From Rachycentron canadum (lineage: Eukaryota; Chordata; Actinopteri; Carangiformes; Rachycentridae): a stretch of 64,000 bases of DNA. The notes under the pieces are model-generated. The model was given only the letters and a program-made list of their open reading frames with translations, made no database searches and was not told the DNA's origin. Each line of letters opens with the position of its first letter. Position 1 is the first letter of the stretch. Both the position numbers and the translations under genes were made by a program. This document shows, piece by piece, positions 36,801 to 48,138 of this stretch. The DNA is taken from NCBI GenBank assembly GCA_038496675.1, contig CM076668.1, positions 1,179,599 to 1,243,598 on the forward strand, in the 5' to 3' direction.

Positions 36801-39800
36801 ACTGCAAACTTGCAATAAATATTGATATTTCATTCTGAGTTTTAGAATCAATTAATGCCTGTTTAAATTGCTTTAGTTATTAATCTCAACTTTATTATTC
36901 AACATTTAAATTTCTTTTTAAAATATTTTATTAATTTCTGATTTCATTGCCCAATTAAATATCAGTTAATGAAATGCTTTATAACTATTGCCATGACAAA
37001 TGTGTCCTCCATAGTAGTGACTATTAGTGTAATTATTAGCTCATCTTCTGAAATTTATATTCTCTTACTTCTTAGATGTACTGAAGATAAAGATAGTATA
37101 TTAATGGAAAAAAAGCATTTGGGTCGTCCTTCATTTCTATTTATTTAAGTAGAAAAGGAAAGCGATCCAATAAAAGCATTCTTCACATACTTGCTTTGTC
37201 GTCCGCCGACATCAGTTGTTTACGCGGCGAAACATGAGACACATGTACAACAACTAGGAGAAAAAGGTGCAAATGCTGCTGTAATTAGATGCCAAGGTAC
37301 AAAGGTGTACATCCACAGTAATTTCAGAAATCATCTCATGATCAAACTAGTTTGAAATGTGAAGCTCTACATCCAAATTTTAGTGAAGAAAAACAGAGTA
37401 TACAGTACATACATACAGAGTATGTCCCCTCCATTCTTCTTCAGCCTGTTTCTGTTGGAGAACAACATGCTGTGAGACAGTAGATCATGCTCTGATGAAT
37501 CTCAACTCCTTAAACTTAATTTATCCAAACTCATGAGTCTCTGTTTCTGTTTTCTGTCAGCTGATCAAATAAAAAAAATGATTTAAATTTTACCAAGTAA
37601 AGAAAACCTTTTAAAGTTACTGCACTGCTTTTTACACAGTGATAAAAACTTCTGTTTTTCATTTTTCAACTCACTCCTCATGTGTTCAGCCAAGTGCAGC
37701 ACTGTAAATACCTTAAGGAAAAGATTCTCATTCCCTTTTTGTGACAGCATTTTTCTCACCTGGTTAAATATCATATTATGTAATCCAAATTATTTGAAGC
37801 ATACTGAGACCTTATCCTCCATTGTTCTGAATCCATGGATGAAAATTGATTTTTGTGATGTGTGCAGTGAAGAGGGTTGTGCAGTCAGACTATGTGCAGT
37901 GTGCGAATACTATTGTAGTCTATGTAATTTATTGTTGTTATTTTTATGAAATTAAGATTTCAGGTATCACAAATGACAACTAAGTGTGGATGGAAGGCAA
38001 AACATTTCAAATTCATTTTCAAGTTTAGTCTAATTTATGCGGATGTACTTGATGTAAAAACCATTTCCTCAGTGGCATGTTTCTGTGTGGATGGCCCCTG
38101 AGTTGGCTGCAGATATATCAGAGTCAATAATCTGCTTGTATGACCTAAAAACGTTGGAGTCAATAGAATGAGCTGTGATAGCCACTCATTTAGAGTGAAG
38201 CCTTGCAGCCTTTACTGCTGGCACCCCATGTATCACTGCTGTCTGCTGCTCAACTGTCAGCATGAAGACTATCAACAGGGATGTTGTGGAGCTCAAAGAA
38301 AGGAAGTTAAACACTTGCATCGACTTTCTTATACCAGTCCTCTGTGGCCTGTCGCATCAGTTCAAAAACATTTTGCGAGGCACCATCAGTGATTTCTGTT
38401 TTAAGTCACTCATTAACTTCTTTAGTGTTATTTGTAATAATGGTGTAAACTGTATTTCAGTAAGACTGCTGGTCGCATCGTCCTTGACGTTGGGGTCACC
38501 ACATCATCCCTGTGAGAGTTTTTGCATGAGTGTCTGTGAAAATGGATTGTGGTGATCTGCTGTTATGTCCCTGTCTAACCACAACCACTAACTGTTATCT
38601 GTTGAGCTATTCAGTTAGTGTTAGTGTTAGACTTGACTGAAGGTGTAACAAACAGCTGTTCCACTTGTGTGTGGATCATAGGTGAAAACATATCTGTAGT
38701 AAAAAGTAATGGAAACTCACGATTCATTCACATGAGGTGTGAAGTGTTTTATGTGTATAATTGTTGATTGAACTTATGTTGTGCCTTACCTGCATGTGTT
38801 GGCCAATCTGTTTTTTGTAATATGTATGATGTTTCGCAAACATATACACATCTTGGGAAACGAGCACCATTAAATTTCAGTGGCAGATTTTATGATCCAT
38901 CTTTATGATGTTTAATTAATCAGGTTTGATCACAAACCTGTTCACTGAAGCTTCACATTGTCTTCTTGAAGTCATAACTCATGCCATTTTCTTTTAATAT
39001 GCAGATGACACTCAAATGTAACCCATTGTCCAAATTGTGCCTTTAAAAACTTTTTGCAAGTTAAAACTGTCAAAAACTCAAATGAAGTACATTTTCCATA
39101 ATGGATTTCCAGACACAAATTGCAGTGAATCACAATGTATTTTATTGGTCACATGTCTTAAGAACGGTGTAATTACTATGTGTAGTTACTACTAAATACT
39201 ATGTGTGTACGTCACACCCAGTCGTAATGGGTTAATATAATCAAGCCAAAAATAGGTCAGAAAATAACAAATATTTATGACTGAAAAGCAACGAACTGCA
39301 ACAAACCCTTAATACCAAGCTTAAGGATTTAGTTCCATTTGACACTTTGTAATCAGGGTTCCCACGGTCATTTAATTAAGTTATGAAATTAGCTTTTTTT
39401 GCCTATTGTTTACATATGTTAATAGATTTTTCTATTCATTTAGTAATTAATTTATTAATAAAGTATTCTGATTCAGTGATCTAGCACATGAAAGTAAGAG
39501 CCTCATTACTGTTTCCTACCTATATTAAACTACTTAAATTAAATCATGGAACTAGGGTAAAATATTATGGGAAAGTTTTGGTTAAACTTGGAAAAATGTT
39601 TGGGAACCCCGTCTAATGTACTTCTGGCGGTATTTAACCATGTCTAACCTTAACCTTGACGTAAGTCCAACGAGCAGCTCACAGTGAGGCGAGGTGATCA
39701 GGAGAATGGAGATGTTTCTACAAAGACCAATGAATTTTTTTTAATGTCTCATTGAGAAGAATCATAATCACACCACCCTGTGGAGATAGATACCAGCCAG

Positions 39801-42800
39801 TGCAAGTGAGGATATATTACATTATATATTACATATATTATGATATATTACATCTCTTAATTTTATCACATACATCACCTATTCATTTGCATACTGCACG
39901 CAACTGTCACAAAACATTTATCATCAATGTTTGTAGCAAAAACCACATGATCTGTTTTAGCCATTTCGTCTCTGTTTTTGGTGCATTGTCATAATCATTG
40001 TGGACATTATGGTGTGCATGTAGGGAGTGCTGCCTTGCCAGTCTTCAGTCTTGTGCTCTCTTTGCTGAGGATCGGTCTATCACCGTCTTTTAGTTTGGCT
40101 GTAGCTCCAAACAAATCATCTTGTCGGCAGTCAGCTATTCACTATGCACATTAAAGCCATGTCACACCACAAAGTGGCACAACAGATTTCATCTGAGAGG
40201 CTTCACTAAACTGCTTAACCAGCAAAGTGCACTAAGCTTTCTCTGCTTTGGGTTCTCTGTCAAAGATATGCGTGGATAAACTAATTGATAAGGCTGCATA
40301 ATTTTACTGCTTCCTGCCGGTGTGAGCGGACCGAGCACTTTCAATATTTGACAGTTTTAACTCCACTTAAGACACAATTTGGTTGATACTGAAAAATATT
40401 GACATTTTTTTTTAAGAATAACTTAATTAACAGCTACACTATTGTTGCCGTGTGTACAGTATATGGTGTTTTACAGAACTCTTTCCCCCTTTGTCCAGGT
40501 GGGGTTTGGCAGTTAAAAAAACTATTTGTTGTTAATGGGCTTTTCAAAAGTTGATAAATCAGCCAACTGTCAATATAATTTAAAGGCTCGCAAGCCATAG
40601 GTTCCCGATGCCTGGATTCGATTGGTGATGGTCTGTGAAGTGTGTGAAGATAACAACTAATACTGAATTATTGTTTGCCCTTCCTGCTCTTTATCCCCTA
40701 TATCTACTTTTACTCCTGTGTCTTCTTCCTTTCGCCATTTAACCGTTTACTTCCTGCCAATTGCTTCACACAATCTCTTTTATTCCTTTTTACTCCTATT
40801 TTTACTCAACTGCCCTTCCTACACACACTCCAATCATTTCCATGCACATTCCCTTCCCTTTTTTTATTAATGTTCACCTATTTCTATGACCTCATTCTGC
40901 CTCTCTCATTTCCTTCTTGTCCTCATTCTCTGTCCCTCTCATCTGCATTCTAATCCTTCCTACATCTTTCCTCTCTCTTGCCTCCTCTCTTCACCTCCCT
41001 CCCCCGTCTCTCCCTCTGCAGGGTAAAGTGGCTCAGACAGCTTGTATGTCAGCCTGTAAGCACCTGTCCATATCACTGATGCAAATGCTGCTGGACACAG
41101 AGCTCAAACAGATCAGTATGGGGGCCATTCAGCAATTCAACTTGGATGTAATTCAGTGTGAATGTGAGTATAAATTAATTTATTGATGTTTCATTTGATT
41201 AATGTTTCAATTAATAATTTAATGTTACACCTACATTTGAAACTTCTGCTTTAGCTTTTCCTGAAAAGATAAATGTTGTCATCGTCAACTTATTTAATAT
41301 AAAATAGTTTTTTGTACAAGGCTTTTGATGAGTCAATCAAAATTGGAATACAATGTTTACAATCCTGGGCATTGACAGCAATGATACTGTCAATGCTGCC
41401 ATGAGCCTCATCCTCTAGTATTGCAGCTGTTGATGTGCTGTGACATTCTCTGAATCCTGACTGCTGATAATAAATTATTTCTCATGACATAAATATAACA
41501 TATTGGTCATCTGGCCACATCTAGGTGTATATTTACCTTAGTGTGTAAAGTGTGTGTGTGAGTGCGTGTTTGGGTCAACCATGTTACTTTCCCACTCTAT
41601 TTGGATGTGATGCTGTGAAATTAGTTATCAGATCAACACATTACTGATACAAGGGATCCCATGACTCCACTTTGAGGGCAGTGGTGCTGCATGTTTCATG
41701 CACAACAGCAATTGTCATTTGTCAAGTTAATTCTGGGGTTTTGGAACACAGTGCTTACAATTGATTGATGATAAAATGTTAATACACCCAACCAACTCAA
41801 TGTGATATGTGAATAAAACATCTTCATACCCTGCAGCTGTTAGATGTTTAGTCACGTTTGCGTTTTTTTTCTCTTCTAGGGTGCGTAGTCACCCTGAGCC
41901 TTGAAGAAAAAACAAGAAAGAAAAGCTTTTACTCTGTTTTTTAGTAACATGACATGACTGATATGGCCGAAAATTATCAGAAGTCATAAGCTGATAAAGG
42001 ATCATGGTCATTTTGTTAAGTTACTTCAGTTATGATTAATAAATGATACAAGTTCAAAAATCATATTTTTTTAATGTCTGTCATAGCTCCCCTAAAGCTG
42101 CAGTTTGCCCTATAAAACATGGGAAAAGAACATGTTTAGATTCTTTAAAAACTAGCACAACCATTCAGAGTTTAAGTCATACTGAACATTAGGCTCTATA
42201 GCGACATTTTGGTAATATTTATCTGTAGTTGGTACTACTGAGTAATGGATTACTTCAGACTGCAGCTTGGTGGGGCTTTCAGTTGCATTTTGGTGAACAG
42301 TAAAGCAAGATGTATCATAAACCAACATCTAAATTTGACCTGAAATCATTTCAAAGCAGCTAAATCCTTGCTTTTGATGTCTGATATTCAAAATATAAAC
42401 AAAAGCTTTAACAGATCCATATATATATAAAAGGGAAATATTCATATAGTTTCTCCTAGGTGTTTTTTATTAGTGGTTAGGGTAAAAGAACATGTTATTA
42501 ACCATGAAACAGTGAATGTCTTGTTATCACTGAACTGTATCCTTTTAGGATACAAATAGGAGCTTCTTGTTGAATGAACATAAACCTCCACATGTACACT
42601 TTGGTTATGGTCCCAGCAGTAAGCTTCAGATCTGGAGCTACACTTTTTGCATGAGCTGTGAAGTGCTGTAAGCTGTGAGTATAAAGTGACTGTTGTCTGA
42701 TGGTTTTCTTTCTTCTCAGTGTTTGCCAGCTCAGAGCCCGTCCCTGGTTTCCAGGGAGACACACTCCAGCTGGCTTTCATCGACCTTCGACAGGTAAAAT

Positions 42801-45800
42801 ATGTCACTGAGCAGTACGGAAGAAGTAAATTTACACGTGTACAGGCTTAGCCAGCACAAGGTTAGGCCAACTTCATTTACTGCACCCTTTTTTTTTCCAT
42901 TCATTAAGTTTTTAAGTTTTTTTTCCTTCTTATCTTCCTGGTAAAAATGGTGTCTGTGTTGCTTTTAGGCCATCCCTAGGTCAGATGTGTGGGAGTAAGG
43001 CTGTCTCCTTTGACACCACCAAGTCAGAACTTTTCACATTATACACAACACTGGCTTTAACCAACTGTCAGTCAAGTGGGAAGTCATGGGAGGTACCAGT
43101 CCTGTTTTTTAAAATTTAGTGGAGAGGCTACCCTTAGCAGCCCAACTGATCCACTCAAAAATGTTTGAGCATGCCACAATGCTCTCAGCACCATTTAGTG
43201 ACCAGACAACCAGTCAAGGCACAAAAATCAAGATGATAAAGGATGGCTAAGATAAAACAGCTGATGGGATAGTTGCCACTACATTAAATATCTATTTGAT
43301 TCTAGATTTGCTTTTGTAGCTTGTATTCTGTTTTCACTTTTATGCATGTTTCACTTCAGCTGTCCCACGTTTCACCTCTAAAACATTCAACAATATTATG
43401 TTTTACTGGCCTTCTCAACTTTCGCCTGTCAACACACATGCGCACGAGCACAGCCCCCTTCCGTTTTTGTTGTAAACACCACTGGTATGTAAAGTGTTGC
43501 TTCGTCTCATTAACTCGTGTCTGTGGTTACCTGCTAATCTGAGCCTGAGGTGGAGGCTTGGCTCTGCATCCAGCACAGGTCACAGCACTCAACGGAGTCA
43601 GCTTGTTGACCTTACTGCAAGAAGACTGAAAAAAATAAAAGATTGAGAGGATAGGAAAAGAAAGAGGATAGGACTTCTGAACCAAAGTCAATAAACTAAC
43701 CACCCATAGTCAAAATTATAGTCTCTTCATTTGCCCACCCAGTTTATTAGATTAAAATGAAATTTGAATTTAAATGCTGGAAATGTGTAGCGACCTTTCC
43801 TAAGAAATCCCTGTTTATAAAGTCAAAACATAAGGGGCTGAATTGTACGATTATTTTCATTATCCATTAATCTGTTGATAATTTTCCTGATTCATTCTTG
43901 ACTTGGCTGTAAAGTGTTCGAAAACAGTGAAGCTTTCCTTTTGCAAGTTAAAAAAGATGATGAAAGTTTCATTTTCTAACTGTACAGTGTACACTGTTGT
44001 TAGGATGTTGTTAAGATGCCCAAATTCCCAGAAACCATCAGGAGGACATGACCTCAGCGTACTGGGTGGGAACTCCTGCCCTGCGTGGCTCTGGTTCTGA
44101 GTTTGATTTTCCCTAGAAGCTCATTAGACAAGATGTGTCTAATGATGTTCCCTTTTATACCGGCTACTTGGTTGACCTGTTAATCCCAGCCTTAGGTAAA
44201 GGGGTTGGGAGGCATCCACAGGCTGAGGTTACACAGAGGTCAACCTTTTACTTTCCCTTTATCTTAATGGCTGTTGATTTCGTAGCTTCAACTGCTTTTT
44301 AGATAGTTATCTGTAACTGCTCAGAGTGACTGAAAAGTCAAAGTTCAAGCGTGATGGTTGAAACATCTATAAAAGGCTTGAAATGAAAATGGAGACAGAT
44401 TTGTGTGTAGTACAGTTGAGGTTAATGCACTCACTGAAAACCAATCTTGAGTGATACCATTCTGCTTCTCAGCCATTAAATTCACTATGTGAAGTCATGT
44501 TGTCTTTGAATAACTTGCTTACATTTCCCACAGTTAAAGACTGGCACATTTAAACAATTAACAAGTAAACTTAGTTTTTTAAAAATTCTTTTGTGCATAA
44601 GAATATTGGAGTTTGAGTAACTGATATAGATTATTACACTGCTGGTGTATGAAGAATAGCATAAAATACAAATACAACATTCTTCAACCTTTCCATTTTT
44701 ACATTTACCTATTGTGCTAATTTTAACCCTGTATTTTTTATTTTAATTATGGAAACATAGCAAATACATGTATGAAATAAACTGTACAGCTGCAGTTTAT
44801 ATGTGAAGGGTCAACTTAATCCATCCATCCATCACAGTGGGCGGGGGCAGGGGCAGGAGTACACCAGTCAGTCACAGGGCTGACACGTAGAGACAGCCAA
44901 ACTATTCACATCGTCCACCCAGCACAGCGTTCTTGATCACTCACCACAGAACCATCATCCATCATGCAGGTTTCTTACAGTGTAAAAGCTGAGTTAGACT
45001 GTAGAGTGTAAATATGATCTGGTCAGACCTTGAGTTAACCCTCCCATAATCAGGACTACCAGACTAAAAAAAAAACATCTTGACAGAGACAATAGACACA
45101 TCATCGTGTCTTATTCCTTTTATGCCAAACAATACAAGTCAGTGAGACAACAGCATCTAGCAAGAAACGTCCAAAGTGAGGTTTCACAAGTGCATAAAGG
45201 GAAGAAACACAGAAAGGGATTTCTAAAGTTTCAAACACCACCCTGGTTTATTCTTTCAATGTAAAGGTGAAACCAGGGAGTTTCACAACAAACCATGAAG
45301 TAATGTCACAGAGATGATGGTTTATCTGACACCATCCTTTTGGGAAATCACATATCTCATTCTTTATTTTCTCTCTGGCTCTTTCCGCTAAACGTTCCCC
45401 TCAGCCTAACCGTCAACTGGATGCGGCTTTGTCTACTGTGTCTGCTCCAGCAGACACATTTCCAGTCTTGCTTCCTGTTTCGTGATCGTCATAGACATTT
45501 CATACCACAAACCTTACTGTGGTTATCAGGATCAACAGCAAATACAGAGTTGCTGTCAGAGCTCCTCACTGCATGTCCAATGGTGAGCCCAGGCACCCTT
45601 ATAAAATCGATTTCAGATGTTTGTGTCAATAATCCAAACACTGTTCCAGTTCTTTGTAGAGAGCTAATGAGAGGATTTTGATTTCAGCACAAACTTGCAA
45701 TATAGTGACTTCCATGGTGACACACACACATTCACACACTCTTGTTTCACTATTACAATATCATGACTTGCCTGGCAGGATGCTTCTAGATTACACTGAC

Positions 45801-48093
45801 TCATCAGCAACACACGCACTAAAAACTGTACACACATTAAGATAAGATAAATTTTATTAACTCTACAAGAGGAAATTTGCATCAGCAGTTGGATGTAGAT
45901 GTGAGTGGTGTTTGGCTCCATTGAAAACACCAGCTCTTTGGTTACTTATCCACAGTTAGTATATTTCCTTATGTATACTTAGATGAGCGCTCTGCCAGTT
46001 AGAAGAAGCAGCTTAGAAGCTGAGTGATATACTGTTGTGAGGGGGGGGGGGGGATTTTTTGAGTAACTAAAAAACATGCGATTTAAAAACATGCCCACAG
46101 CACAAAGGTTCTGGAGTCAGACCCCTGGCCTTGAGCCTTTCTGTGTGGAGTTTGCGTGTTCTCCCTGTGCCTGTGTGGGTTCCTGCATGGTACTTGTGAC
46201 TCTAAATTGCCCATAGGTGTATAAATGTGAATGGTTGTCTGTCACTGTGTGTTTCTATGTATGTGGGTCATGTGATAGACTGGCGACCTGTCCAGGGTGT
46301 ACCCTGCCTTTGCCCAATGTCAGTTGAGATTGGCTCTAGCCCTCCTGCGAACTATTCAAGGATAAGAGACAGAGATGGCTGGAAAAACATGCCCATCGAA
46401 AAAACATCATATCACTTTAAGTGTATACTTTATTTTGAATATTTTCACCACTTTATCTTGTCAAATTGCCCTTTAGAACTACAGTTTGGGCTATTGCACT
46501 TCTTTATTAGTATGCGCTGGATTGCTCAGTCAGTTGCTCCAGAGGAAGCTGGAGTACCTGGAGAAAACCCACACAGACGTAGGGACAACTCAACACTCAG
46601 CTGCTATGCAGTGCTACTGTCAGCTTCTCTATAATGAGAGCATGCTGATCTGAATCTATTGCAGGTAATACACTGACTATTGATAAAAACCAGCATTGAA
46701 TAACCTAAAAACTATCACTTTCAATGCAGAACAACAACAGTGCCCCATTTTATCTTTGTACCTTTTATACAGAATAGCAATAAAGAAGATGTAACATTCC
46801 ACATTGAACAGGCTATGCAAATAGGATTAATTAAACCATGAAACCTAAGATGGTGGAAAAATAAACTTCTTCAAGGATTTATTGCACTTAGATCATCTCA
46901 ATTTTCATGAAGAGTGGATAGTCGAGTGGGTGTCAGGGAAAGATGTGCCACCTTTGACTTGCCTGCTCAAGGCTCATCACTTAGCTCCAGGTGAGAATAA
47001 TGGCATTGTTGCTAAGCCTCTCTCTGTGTGTCGCAGTCTCTCAGTCAGCTGAATAATACTATTATCACTAAGCTGCTCTTTCAGTGCTCATTCAGCATGA
47101 ACCAAACACCCAGCTGTTTCACCCTATGACATTAGCATACACTGTGTGTGTGGGTGGAGTAAGGGGGTCATCTCCATCAGGTTAACCAGGGGTCGTTGGG
47201 TGGTCATTTTAAATGTTCCTGTTCTCACTTAACACTTATCATGTAGCAGCAGAGGACCCTCCCTTCTTCTCTCTGCAGTTCTGACTCTTCATCTCTTTAC
47301 ATCTGTATGGCAAACACAGACTCCTTAGAGTGTTGTGTGTGCTATAGTTATAGATCCGCATTTTGACTGAGCAGTAACAAGGAGTTATGTTACCTATGAG
47401 GGCAAATGTGTTGACTATGTAGTGACTGGCTTTGGTGCAAGTTACCTTTTTAAAATTATTTCAAGCACCTCACCATCAATATTTGGAGCTTAGAAGTACT
47501 TTGTCTTGTCGCTCTGTGAGACTTAGCTAACATATCATTATTATTTCAGCATCCCAATTGAGACTGACAGCTGCCATCAAAGAGGCGAAAAATAATCATG
47601 TCAATCTCCTCTCGTCAATCACACCCACTGACAGCCTCCATGTTTCTCTTTCTCCTCTGTCCTTCAAAATCTATTGTGTATCTAAGTTTTGTTTGCTCTG
47701 TGTGCCTTGTAGCTCCTGGACCTCTTCATGGTGTGGGACTGGTCCACTTATCTGGCAGATTACGGACAGCCAACCTCCAAATACCTGCGAGTGAATCCAG
47801 CCACTGCCCTGGCTCTACTCGAGAAGTGAGTGTTAACACTGCAGGGAAGTGTGTGTACAATATTTTGCAGTTACATCAGCAGCACGTTTTTACCAAGAGA
47901 GGATCACAGTACAGTGGGAAAGTATGACTGATTCTAACTCACATTCACTTTTTCCAAAATTGTTCTTAGATTAATCAGGGTATCAGTATAATTCAGTTTC
48001 CTCAAAAAAGGTTTGAAGGCGAATTCATGGTTTCCAGGTTCCATGGTATCCAGATCCAGTCTTTAATTTAATTACACATATCATGAGAAATTA

Positions 48094-48138
<45 letters not shown>

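Larger units (their letters stand above)
42794..47712 (+). other. exoc6 intron 21
   Basis: About 4.9 kb. Contains fragments of a fish interspersed repeat (44,820-44,935; 46,085-46,375; 46,535-46,605) and two non-repetitive blocks (44,020-44,260; 46,900-47,120) that might be regulatory. No exon recognised. Confidence 0.55.
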